Origin: Turritopsis dohrnii
Taxonomy: Eukaryota; Cnidaria; Hydrozoa; Anthoathecata; Oceaniidae
Direction: 5' to 3'
NCBI GenBank assembly: GCA_027922465.2
Contig: BQMF02000118.1
Location: forward strand, 930,001 to 994,000
DNA length: 64,000 bases
The notes below the pieces were generated by a model. The model searched no databases, was not told where the DNA came from, and was given only the letters and a program-made list of their open reading frames with translations. The translations under genes were made by a program, and so were the position numbers. Positions 12,295 through 21,553 of this stretch are shown one piece after another. Positions within the stretch are counted from its first letter, which is position 1. Each line of letters begins with the position of its first letter.

Positions 12295-12528
12295 TAAATC
12301 CTGGTTCAGACCTGCCGATTACGACGATTAAAAAATAAATTAATCGTCGCAATCGTCAATCGCCAGCTGTGAAAATTCTCCAGTAACTTTTGATATTCCA
12401 TCGTCGTAATCGCCAGGCGTTTACAACGATTCTGACAATTGCAAAAGTGTTCACATTAGACAATTACGATGGTTATGATGATTGATTTTTTTTAGTCGTC
12501 GTAATCGTCAGGTCTGAACCAGGCTTTA
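12295..12528. repeat. MITE with ends TAAATCCTGGTTCAGACCTG
   Basis: The left end (TAAATCCTGGTTCAGACC, then TGCCGATTACGACGATTAAAA) pairs with the right end (TCGTCGTAATCGTCAGG, then TCTGAACCAGGCTTTA). Internal copies of ATTACGACGAT-type motifs occur in both orientations. Non-coding. Confidence 0.8.
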
Positions 12529-12699
12529 CTAACTATATTCATGTTGATAAGTATTGAAAAATAAAAAGAATGCGAAAGTTTGAAATGAGTTTGAAGATTA
12601 ATTTATCAGTAAAATAAGAAAAAATCAGAAAGTTTGTCGTTTTTGAGCTTTGATTCTGGAAATGACTTCATTTGTTGACCAGCAGCCTCTCTGTTTTGT

Positions 12700-13780
12700 C
12701 GAATCCATTCACAATCAATTCATACTACTGTTTCAGGTATTCAAACATTTCAACAATCCAACACACATGTAATGGATTTGAATCGAACAATATCATTGAT
12801 ATTTTCACAACACCAAGAGCTAAACCCCTCTTTAACTGCTCGCTAACAAGATCTGCATACCACGTTTTGAATTTATGAGAGACAAACTTCTTCGTTTTCT
12901 GATTGATCGAAATATCTATAGGTTGCAACTTATTAGTTAAGCTATGTGGTACGATAACCAGCTCACAGTATCCATAACGAATACTTAGCTATCGAGCTTA
13001 GCAAAACTACGTTTGGTTTTGCCACTGTCGATAAATTGGATAGGCAAAAATGAACCTGATGCAGTAACTGTGAAAGTTTTAGTAATTTGTCTTTTATCAT
13101 CGACACCCTTGATTGAATCAAATGTATATTTTCCAGGTGAAACATAAAACTTGATCTAAGTTTAACATTGGGATATCATGATCAGAAACAGCCGTTGCGA
13201 TTGCACGTGGAAAACTAAACTTTTCCTCTTCCAAAAACTTACTACAAGGTTCAACCTTTCCAGTTGTCCCTTTTCTTTTCGCCCAATCCATGCTTTTTAA
13301 AACACAGACCAGCCTTTCAGTGAGTTCCAGGCTTGCACCAAACTCTCTCAACATTTTTGGATTATTAGCCTTCTTGATAACTCTGGTAGCAATTGCAATC
13401 ACCATTTTTCGAGAAATTGCTGTGCTGGCTAAGTGTAAACCAACAATAAGATCTTTGATTTTTTTCAACATTTCATCATCCACTAAATTTAGTCTTCCTT
13501 TCCTTTGAATTGGCACAATGAGTTGGTTATTTTTCTTCCTCTTGCAACTCTCTTTCCATCCATTAACGGTTCTTCTGTTGAGTGAATATTTGTATACACT
13601 CTTGAGATTGAGGCATACACACCAATCTCTTTCTTTATTTTTGATGGAACGTTATACTGTGTTTTACAGTGAACTTTGTAATTTGTTTCATGACTTCTTG
13701 TTCAGCATACTGACTCAGTTTCGTCTCTGCTTTTGGCTGCTTGACGATGTTCCAATATTAGAATCTATCTTTCTAAAGTA
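12700..13780 (-). pseudogene. DDE_1-family transposase, broken by frameshifts
   Basis: Three minus-strand ORF pieces read as one DDE_1 (pogo/jerky-type) transposase. The segment 13118-13550 gives the N-terminal region with RRTVNGWKESCKRKK and ends at LNLDQ, the first catalytic-Asp block. The segment 12963-13145 continues with DDKRQITKTFTVTASG. The segment 12725-12928 holds QPIDISINQKTKKF, the third-Asp region, then WYADLVSEQL. The frame changes between pieces and in-frame stops make it non-functional. These enzymes cut and paste DNA at TA sites. The C-terminal piece resembles that of the second transposase remnant at 14878-15387. Confidence 0.75.
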
Positions 13781-14192
13781 AGACCGTAAATCTGATTGTG
13801 TTTTTTCTCAAAAGAGAATCGCGCACGAGGGATCATAAAAACATTCGAATTTGATACTTTAAGGGCAGAAACTTTCGCGAGCAGAAACTTTCGCGTGTAG
13901 GAAAAAACGCGAAATTTTTGACATTAACTTTCGCATTTTTGGGTTTTTTGAACAAATTTTGCGGAAAAAACTTTCGCGAAAAGCAAAAAAAGATTTTCAA
14001 ACAGGGAAAAAACTTTCGCGAATCGTGTTTAAAGTTATTTGTTTTTCTTTCTTTTTTTATTGTTTACAAAAAGATTTAAACATTTTCTTCCTCTTCCCAT
14101 TCTGAATCTGAGTCTTCGTCGCTTTCTAAGTCATCTCGTTGAATTTTATAACCGCATAACAGTTCGAACTCTTCCACAGTGATATCGCATAC

Positions 14193-14825
14193 AAACAAAA
14201 CATACAGGAGGCGCGGTTTTTTTCGACGTTTCGACTACCATACTGTAAGTATTCGTGTGGTGGCTGCAATGCCACTTATTATGGTAAAACCAAACGACAT
14301 TTTAAGGTTAGGGCTTGTGAACATGCTGGGATTTCTCCACTCACTGGAAAAAGGCTTGCCAGCAATCCTTACCAAACCAGTGCAGTGAAGGAGCACATGC
14401 TTACTTGCAACCATGTAGTGAGTTTTGAAGACTTTAGTATTCTAGCTAACTCCAACAACAATTTTCATCTCGAGTTGAAAGAAAGTTTATTTATTATGAG
14501 AGACAACCCTGTTTTGAATAAAAACATCACGTCAATACCATTACTATTGTTTGGTTGATCACACTATCTTTTTCTCCCATCTCCTCTAGGGAGTACTTTG
14601 TTTCAGTATGCTGAGGAGAGGGTATTTATTATTATTACGTTTTATCTATATGATTGCTTTCTGTAATTATCTATTTAGTCACGGCTGTTACACTTTTTGT
14701 AAAACTTTACTTAAATTTGTATGTAACACATATTCGTTTATTGAAAATGACTACAGTATGGTAGTCGAAACGTCGAAAAAAACCGCGCCTCCTGTATGTT
14801 TTGTTTCTGTTCGACCCACAACTTG
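14193..14825 (+). mobile_element. 5'-truncated Penelope-like retroelement with inverted terminal segments
   Basis: The insert is bounded by the direct repeat TGATATCGCATACA (about 14181-14194 and 14824-14837), a 14-bp target duplication. Inside, 14194-14240 and about 14750-14805 are inverted copies of roughly 60 bp (ACATACAGGAGGCGCGG, TTTTTTTCGACG, TTTCGACTACCATACTGTA). The body encodes the C-terminal part of a GIY-YIG endonuclease. A long target duplication, inverted terminal copies and a GIY-YIG domain together fit Penelope-like elements. Confidence 0.8.
14240..14558 (+). pseudogene. GIY-YIG endonuclease C-terminal fragment (Penelope-like element)
   Basis: One open frame reads YCKYSCGGCNATYYGKTK, then an R..CEH block, then AVKEHMLTCNH, FEDFSILANSNNNF, LELKESLFIMRDNPVLNKN and a stop at 14556-14558. 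The CxxC followed by ATYYGKT and the EH and LKESL blocks are typical of Penelope-like GIY-YIG endonucleases, which nick target DNA for reverse transcription. The reverse transcriptase and the GIY motif itself are lost to 5' truncation. Confidence 0.75.
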
Positions 14826-15682
14826 ATATCGCATACAGGTAGTAGATGCTGGTTGTCGTAGGGTTCGGAGTGTTCATTTAATAAAGGGTCGATATCTTTG
14901 AAGGGGTCAATTTTGGCATTTTTTCTGAACCAACCTTAATCGCATCATAAATGCCCGCCGCCTTCCATCCGCTCTCGATAACTTCTTTTCCTTTGGATGT
15001 ACTCATATGGTTATAGAAATCTACCAACCAGCCAGCATGAATGAGCTTCAACTTTGTTAACTGCAGACCGACTTGTACATCTTCAATATTAATTCCTTTA
15101 TCCAATTGTGTTTTGACTTGTCCAGAATACCATTCGTTAAATTTTCGTTTCAAGAATCGCTTAGCATAACCATTGACTGTTAAATCAAGTGGCTGATAAA
15201 ACTTGGTCATGTTAGCAGGGACGTTGACTATGCATATATTAGCATCTTTATAAGCATCAAGAACGTCTTTGGTCATTTGACCAGTAAAAACATCCATCAC
15301 AACTAGAGCATTCTGGTTGGTTGGATATTTTAAGAGTTCCCTTTGTTTCTGAGCGTAAGGCACAATTATTTCCTTGAGGTATTTCAATGATTCTTCTGTG
15401 TTAGAAATCCTGTGTTAAAAAAAATACCTGAGTTTTGTTAATTTTCTTAGATTTTTTTCAGTTGTTGGTGGTTTAAAAACAGTTTTTTTTACTTGCAGAT
15501 GTTTTTCGGTTCAAAAAATGATTTTTTTTACCTTGAAAAAACTTTCGCGTTTTTTAAAAAATGTACAAATTTCGCGGAAAAAACTTTCGCGTTTTTGGCC
15601 TAAAATATTTAAAATGGCAGAAACTTTCGCGAAAATGACCAAAAAACGCGAAAGTTTCTGCCCGCGAAAGTTTCTGCCCTTA

Positions 15683-16666
15683 AAGTACATTCCAGTGTCA
15701 ATTTCAAGTTTTTTATGAACTGAACAATGCAAAGAAACGGACGACATTTTCACATTGGAGCGTCTGTTAGGAACTTGATTTGATATTTATGCTTCACGTG
15801 GATATCATGTTTATAAAGAAAGTTCGTCAAACGTCAAACGCGTAAATTAAAGAGGAAGTAGAATTGAAAACAAATACCACATCATTGTCAACAGATCCTT
15901 ATGTGTGTGACATAAAAGCAACGAACCCTTATTTCAATGTTTGGAAAACAGTAGTACACATTCCACGATAAATATCTCGTTACGTTTATTTTTTCATCAA
16001 AAAAGAAAATGAGGAACGTTTCTGAAAATCTCCTTAGAGTACAAGAAGCCGTTGCCAATACCTTCTGTCCCTCTGTTATTAAAAGTTTCTAAAATTGTCT
16101 TTAGGTTGTTGATACAATGGAAGAATTCGTGCTTGAATTTTGCACTTAAGAGCACAGTGGAAACTCTCAATTGCCGATTATGAAGATGACGATAACGATG
16201 AGGAGGATTATCAAACCGTCATGATCGTCAGTCAGAAGAAACCGACAGTCAAGAAATTGGGACGGAAAGTCAGTCGAGCAAAATTGATTTTCAAATAAAT
16301 GACGAGGTTTTAATTATGCTAGATTGATTAAGCCTGTAATGTATTATATTAAGAAGTGTCAATAAAGCGAACTAAAGAAAACCAGAAAAAAACATTTTCA
16401 ACAGTTTCATATATAGTTCGGCAAAAAAAATTTCGTCGGTAAAAAGTGTCTTGGTAACAACAAACACTTATTAAAAAAATACCGACGACGGATTTTATCA
16501 ACTCGTTGGAGGGATTGATTAAAGTGATATATTTTTTCCTGATGTTAATGCGTGGAATGAATGTCTCTGCTGGCCTCGTTTTCGTTCTGAATTTTATTGA
16601 ATACGATTGTAAGCGAGGCTTCTGTTTTCAAAAATATTTTAGTTCACCATGACACCAAAAAATTGC
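15683..16666. other. No intact gene; right arm of the outer transposon and spacer
   Basis: A short acidic plus-strand frame (about 16143-16298) with a DYEDDDNDEEDY stretch is visible, but it has no start context or recognisable family. From 16446 to the GPCR stop nothing further is seen. Confidence 0.4.
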
Positions 16667-17866
16667 TTATCCCATCTCATAATTTGTGAGCTCCGCCATT
16701 TCACTACGTTTATCTAAGGAAGTATTTTTCATCGGAGAACACGTTGTTGCTTTCTTCACCTCCATTCTGAACTTGTTATGTAACTTTCCATAGACGAATA
16801 TATTGCCTGCACAATTTGAAACTTGCAAGAGTTTTAACACACCATTCAATTTGTTCGCAAACTGCATTTGGATTGGTTTTCCTAATAGGTCAGATACCAC
16901 AAAAATAATATAATAGATATCCTTGGGAAATACCAGTGCTGAAAATACAACTGCCATCCAGATGAGTATAAGCATGATTTTCTTCTGATTCAGGTAAGGA
17001 AACGCCTTACCCACTCTTTTTTTGTGGAGGTCTTTGTAAATGACGAAGTTGGTCACGGTGAAGACGAACACAAACGACACATCTCTCAATATCATCAAAA
17101 CAACTTCTGTGTACAGAGACGATTTGACGCTGTTTGCTGGTGCGCAAACTGGTTGAAGGACTGAGCAAGTGGCACTACAGTTGTTCAATATTTTGTTGAC
17201 TATCATGGGTTTGGTTTCAGTCAGCAATTTCATGACCTTCTCCACAGGCTGTTTGCAGTGCACATAACTAATCAATGTGGAATCAAAATTCTTTTGCAGC
17301 AGGCTGGTGGAATTGTTATAATCTGTCTGTTCTGCAAATTTATGGTTTTCCAAAGTTGAGTTTACAATTTCGTTACATGCTATGGTGAATAAAGATTTTG
17401 GAAATTCTTTCAGTGTGATCATGTAAGGTAACTCCAAGAGCACCCCGAAAACAATAACAGCAAGAACTGCGCATGTCAGGTACTTCCGTGAAATTTGAGG
17501 CTTGAACGGTTGACAAATTGAACGGCACCGATCAATTGTAATAGTTAGTATAATCCCAATGGAGATATTGATTGAAACTGCATTGATGGAAGGTAAGACT
17601 TTACATAAGAACTTTCCAAAATGCCATACACTATAGTTTGTAGTATGCCAGTAAATAAATACAAGAGGGTTAATAAAACTTGCAATCATGTCAACGATAG
17701 CCAAGTAAAATATCAGTCTTTCAAAATTGTTGACGTGTTCTGTTCTCTGTTTGCCAAAAACATAACATGCTAAACCGTTCCCCGCAACACCAACAACGAA
17801 AACAATAGCAAAACTAAGGACCAGAAAAATATCGATCCCAGAAGTCAACGTCATTTCTATAATCAT
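16667..17866 (-). CDS. Class A (rhodopsin-like) G protein-coupled receptor, copy 1
   Basis: Single-exon receptor of 399 residues. TM1 carries GNG (N30), TM2 carries the conserved Asp (D59), TM3 starts after Cys88 and ends in DRC (112-114) in place of DRY. TM4 spans about 129-150, followed by a second extracellular loop of about 100 residues with several Cys and Asn-linked sites (NST, NNST, NCS). TM6 contains WMAVVFSALVFPKD, lacking the CWxP motif, and TM7 ends GNIFVYG instead of NPxxY. Intronless class A receptors with modified switch motifs are common in cnidarians. Ligand unknown. The next receptor (20435-21553) is a paralogue in the same orientation. The start could instead be the Met at residue 5. 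Confidence 0.88.
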   Translation of the reverse strand: MIIEMTLTSGIDIFLVLSFAIVFVVGVAGNGLACYVFGKQRTEHVNNFERLIFYLAIVDMIASFINPLVFIYWHTTNYSVWHFGKFLCKVLPSINAVSINISIGIILTITIDRCRSICQPFKPQISRKYLTCAVLAVIVFGVLLELPYMITLKEFPKSLFTIACNEIVNSTLENHKFAEQTDYNNSTSLLQKNFDSTLISYVHCKQPVEKVMKLLTETKPMIVNKILNNCSATCSVLQPVCAPANSVKSSLYTEVVLMILRDVSFVFVFTVTNFVIYKDLHKKRVGKAFPYLNQKKIMLILIWMAVVFSALVFPKDIYYIIFVVSDLLGKPIQMQFANKLNGVLKLLQVSNCAGNIFVYGKLHNKFRMEVKKATTCSPMKNTSLDKRSEMAELTNYEMG

Positions 17867-18179
17867 AAAAAAATCAGTTTCCTCATTTCGAATTTTATTT
17901 TATTTGTATGTTCAAATTATTATCCAGATAAACACGACTCTAATATCTTATGTAAACAATGTGTTGGTTAAACTAGTTTTAGTCTGAATTTGTGGAACAA
18001 CAGTAGATGGGACTGTGAACAGACTATGTACAAATTCTGACGCCTCGACTGAAACATCATCTCCGTAGATTAAAATAAACATGACAATTTTTCTACTGGA
18101 CATGTTTGTGAGTATTCTATTAACAACTACTAACTTCTACGCTTAGCATGGATACTTACCTTGTGCAACTCTCAGAGTT

Positions 18180-18440
18180 AGTTATGGAAACAGTTTAAGA
18201 TTTATTTTTAGAAAAATAAGGAATTCTTATGAGAAAAAGTGACGTCAGAATCTCCACGAAAGAGCTAATCACTTATTTACTTCGTTTGTTTGCCATTTTG
18301 ATATTTGATGTTAGCAACTCGTTTCCAAACCAATTTTGTATTGCTCTAATGAAAGTTTCTTACTGCTGACATCAGCTTACTGCAGCCCTCAATTCTATTT
18401 ATAGCAATTCATTAAATGATAAAAATGGTAAGGTAAAAGT
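18180..18440 (-). promoter_or_regulatory. Probable 5' region of GPCR copy 1, shared with copy 2
   Basis: The stretch 18355-18420 (CTACTGACAT-like, then CAGCCCTCAATTCTATTTATAG) resembles 22280-22340 upstream of the second GPCR (CTACTGACATTAGC, CAACCCTCAGAGC). The similarity lies 0.5-0.8 kb upstream of both start codons. It may be a retained promoter or 5' UTR exon from the tandem duplication; no transcript evidence is available. Confidence 0.35.
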
Positions 18441-18457
18441 CACACAGAAAATTTCTT

Positions 18458-18506
18458 TTTATTTATTTATTTATTTTATTTATTTATTTATTTATTTATT
18501 TATTTT
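18458..18506. repeat. (TTTA)n microsatellite
   Basis: About 12 copies of TTTA with one interruption. Confidence 0.95.
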
Positions 18507-19735
18507 GAATGTTTATACAGGAAAAGTATTTCAGTCATAAAGACTGCTATTAACATACGTCCTGTGTATACGTCGCTAGTGAAATAAAAGCAGAACACTG
18601 AGGAGACGGATAAACTTATTTAAAGATTCAATTGAAGATTACATTCGTTATGGAACTCAATATCTGTTTCAGGTGTCTCTTTTCATGGATTCCAATCACA
18701 AGACTTAGGTAGAAAAACTCTCTCACACCTGCCTTCTCGTAGATTATACGAAAATGAAAGTCCAATGGAAGAAGACAGCGTATATTTCCGGAGCTTCAAG
18801 AAAATGAAAAATGATATATATAAGTTTTTCTTAGCTTCCAACATGTTTCATAAGTCGTATTACTCAAATTTCTCATCAAAAAATTTCAAAATTTATCACG
18901 ACATAAATAAAGCAACCAACGAATGATGTAATGAATGATACAGCCGCATTTTCGAAGCCATTATTCTCCGTTCTGCGGTAACCATGAAAATCAAATTGTA
19001 TTAGTCTTAATTTGCGAAGTAAAATATTTATGTTCAAGTTCTTTAGATTATTGTTCCCAAGTATCCACCACAATTTTTTTAGTTAGCGAATGTTATTTCG
19101 TGACGATCTTGATCAAATTATTACCTGAATGAAGAGTTCGACCTTTCTTTCTTTAACGGCCTTTGTAATCGGCAAAGTTGAATTCACTTTCTAGAAGGTT
19201 GTAATATCACAAGTCTCCACCTGCTTTCCATTTTTTTGTGAGATTTCATTTTGAGAAGGAGGATTCGAAGGGATTTCGTGATGGGACTTCTTTACAATTC
19301 ATCGTATATGTATTCAATTCCATTTATTTACATGTTTTTCAATATTTCACTGCAGACCAAACAAAAGTTAAGCGATAACTGAGAAGCAATAGATTTTCCT
19401 GCAAGAAGGAAAACAACATGAAAAGATATGAAACGAAGAAGACGAATAAAGAATACCAGTCTTTAATGTAAATAAAACAATATCTTTACAACAACCAGCT
19501 AAACTCCAATGTGTGTTCTTCTCAGTAAACACTACTAGTAATATACAGTTTTGTATTAACTTTATTTGCTTTTCAATTCTCAGAAATTTCCACATTGTTG
19601 ACAGTTTTCCACTAAACACCTGTTAGCCTGCTCATCTATCAAGAAAGTCCCCCATCTGTCGTTTTTAGATCTCGAGAGGAGTTTTTTTTTCAAATTGTTC
19701 TTCCATTCTTCATAACGGAAGAGTCTGAAGTTCGA
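18507..19735. other. No gene seen between GPCR copy 1 and the MITE cluster
   Basis: AT-rich DNA. ORFs on both strands are below 85 codons with no domain. Confidence 0.4.
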
Positions 19736-20095
19736 TATACCTTATCGGGGAAAAAAAGTCGGTAAAAAATTTAGTCGGTAAGAAATTTAGTCGAGGAAAA
19801 TTTTAGTCGTGGAAAAGTTTAGTCACCTAAAGAAATTTTAGTCGCTTTTCCCCGACCAATTTTTAAAATTAGTCACTTTTCCCTGGCTAAATATTTTCAA
19901 TATAAGAAGAAAATAATCAAGATATTACCATAACGTCGTCTAAGTTATTGTATACCTTATCGGGGAAAAGAAAGTCGGGGAAAATGTTTGGTCGGGTGCA
20001 GAAAAGTCGGGGGAAAATTTGGTCGGGGAAAATTTTAGTCACCCCTCAAAAAAATTGGTCACTTTTCCCCGACTTTTTTTTCCCCAATAAGGTAA
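19736..20095. repeat. MITE(s) with ends TACCTTATCGGGGAAAA
   Basis: The left end at 19738 (TACCTTATCGGGGAAAAAAAG) pairs with the right end at about 20070-20093 (CTTTTTTTTCCCCAATAAGG). A second left end in direct orientation occurs at 19953, so either two elements overlap or one end was duplicated. The interior is built from many short TTTAGTCG / CGACTTTTCCCC units. Non-coding. Confidence 0.75.
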
Positions 20096-20156
20096 TTTAT
20101 TCCGAGGTTTATTCATAAAGAAATGATAGGTGGAAAGTCATTGGAATTTGTTTGAA

Positions 20157-20310
20157 TTAAGGCCGGCTTCCTCTTTATTCGCATGGCCACTGCGACTGAG
20201 CGAACTAATTTTTGATTGGCTGACACACTCTCGTTTAAATCTTATGAACTACTTAGCACATCAAAAACCATTTCGTTCAATCGCACAACCAACTGAAAAC
20301 TGGCCTTAAG
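20157..20310. repeat. Short MITE-like inverted repeat (TTAAGGCCGG ends)
   Basis: TTAAGGCCGG at 20158 and CTGGCCTTAA ending near 20309 are inverted; similarity inside the ends is weak. Confidence 0.4.
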
Positions 20311-20434
20311 AGAGGAAGTTCGGACATCAATGCAGTCATGGAATTTTGATTCAATGCTTATCAAAGTTGTTCGCAATTCTTAACGTTCTCCGTGGAAATA
20401 TTACATAGATATAGTGGGAAAAGACGTGTTTATT

Positions 20435-21553
20435 TCATCCTTTAAAACTTGGCAACATAGTCATTTGGTCGCCATTCTTTTTTTCATTTTCATTCTTCCT
20501 TCTCTTCAATGTCGAATCCTTGTCAAACAAGCGACTCGAAATCTCCTTTACACCGTTTCTAAATTTCGTGTGTAATTTTGCATAGATAAAAACGTTACTA
20601 ACGCAATTTGAAACCTGCATGAGTTTTAACACACCGTTCAGTACATTTACATTATGCAACTTGAACGGCTTTCCGCGCAGATCACTTATCGTAAACACAA
20701 TGTAAAAAATGTCTTTCGGAAACACAAGCAAGGAGAACACTAACGCCATCCAAATCAAGATCCAAAAGATTTTCGCCTGGTTGAGTGACGGTAACGAACT
20801 AGTGCTATTATTCGAGTGGCGAATGTCAACGTAAATAAATGTAGTCGTTGCCGTGAAAATAGTCAAAAACAAAACGTCTCTTAAGATCATGATGACAACT
20901 TCAGCGTATATCCATGGCTGGTTCCCTAAGTCCGGAACACAGACTGGTGGAATGTCAACACACTTCACTGTGATGTTCGCCTTCTCCGCCAAGAGAGATT
21001 GGTAGTTTTCGTTGTTGTCACAGACTACGTTTAATCGGCTAAACACTTTTTTATTTCCCTGTGCTGAGATAGTAACTTGAGATTTAAAAACAAGAGATAA
21101 GTTGATTATGTATGGAAGCTCAATCACCACTCCTGCTACCATTATGATGATGACAGCCAATCGAATTTTTCGTTTTGTCACTTCGGCAGCAAAAGGATAG
21201 CAAATAGAACGGCACCGATCGATTGTGATGATGAGTATAATCCCAATGGAGATATTGATTGAAATTGCATTGATGGAAGGTAAAACTTTACATAAGAACT
21301 TTCCAAAATGCCATACACTATAGTTTGTAGCATGCCAGTAAATAAATACAAGAGGGTTAATAAAACTTGCAATCATGTCAACGATAGCCAGGTAGAATAT
21401 AAGCATTTCAAATTTATTGATATTTTTCAGGTTGTGTTGGTGTAGAACATAACATACCAGACCATTTCCGAAAACTCCGATTAAAAATATAATGCTGAAT
21501 CCGATAATAAGAGCGATGTTGAAAGGAGAAATAGTCACCGACATTTTGTGCAC
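20435..21553 (-). CDS. Class A (rhodopsin-like) G protein-coupled receptor, copy 2
   Basis: Single-exon receptor of 372 residues, paralogous to the one at 16667-17866 and collinear with it through TM3: GNG at N30, Asp59, Cys88, DRC at 112-114. TM6 has WMALVFSLLVFPKD and TM7 ends SNVFIYA, again without a full NPxxY. The second extracellular loop is shorter than in copy 1 but still has Cys (VVCDNN, VKCVDIPPVC). The C-tail is basic (LKRRKNENEKKNGD). From residue 55 to 115 its DNA is almost identical to copy 1, while the rest is strongly diverged. Ligand unknown; a start at the Met of residue 4 is possible. Confidence 0.88.
   Translation of the reverse strand: MHKMSVTISPFNIALIIGFSIIFLIGVFGNGLVCYVLHQHNLKNINKFEMLIFYLAIVDMIASFINPLVFIYWHATNYSVWHFGKFLCKVLPSINAISINISIGIILIITIDRCRSICYPFAAEVTKRKIRLAVIIIMVAGVVIELPYIINLSLVFKSQVTISAQGNKKVFSRLNVVCDNNENYQSLLAEKANITVKCVDIPPVCVPDLGNQPWIYAEVVIMILRDVLFLTIFTATTTFIYVDIRHSNNSTSSLPSLNQAKIFWILIWMALVFSLLVFPKDIFYIVFTISDLRGKPFKLHNVNVLNGVLKLMQVSNCVSNVFIYAKLHTKFRNGVKEISSRLFDKDSTLKRRKNENEKKNGDQMTMLPSFKG

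Larger units (their letters stand above)
14070..15387 (-). pseudogene. C-terminal part of a DDE_1 transposase, split by a retroelement
   Basis: The minus-strand frame 14878-15387 encodes the catalytic C-terminal part: NALVVMDVFTG (second Asp) and PLDLTVNGYAKRFLKRKF (third-Asp region), then WYSGQVKTQLDKG. Near the end a frame shift is needed to continue as DPFKDIDPLLNEH..LLPVCDI. There the coding sequence is interrupted by the Penelope-like insertion and resumes at 14075-14192 as TVEEFELLCGYKIQRDD followed by an acidic tail and stop. The N-terminal DNA-binding half is missing, so the copy is dead. Confidence 0.75.
13857..15682 (-). mobile_element. DDE transposon with CTTTAAGGGCAGAAACTTTCG ends and TA duplication
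   Basis: The left end after TA at about 13855 (CTTTAAGGGCAGAAACTTTC) and the right end before TA at about 15684 (GAAAGTTTCTGCCCTTAAAG) are clean inverted repeats. Subterminal copies of AAACTTTCGCG recur several times at both ends (13868-14020 and 15535-15670). The TA flanks and a DDE_1 transposase remnant place it in the Tc1/mariner-pogo assemblage. At 1.83 kb including a 0.6-kb insertion, it has lost the N-terminal half of its transposase. Confidence 0.85.
12180..16445 (-). mobile_element. Decayed DDE_1 (pogo/Tigger-like) transposon, outermost of a nest
   Basis: The segment 12184-12207 (ACCAACGAATTTTTTTTGCCG) and 16417-16441 (CGGCAAAAAAAATTTCGTCGGT) are imperfect inverted copies that can serve as termini. 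Between them lies a minus-strand DDE_1 transposase pseudogene (12700-13780) and a second transposon (13857-15682). Removing the younger element leaves about 2.4 kb, a usual size for a pogo-like transposon. The outer ends are diverged, so the exact boundaries are uncertain. Confidence 0.5.

Noticed and set aside
13290..13781. Plus-strand hydrophobic ORFs
   Set aside because: They are antisense shadows of the DDE transposase pseudogene.
14608..14826. Plus-strand 72-codon ORF
   Set aside because: It covers the 3' part and inverted end of the Penelope-like insert, downstream of the endonuclease stop codon.
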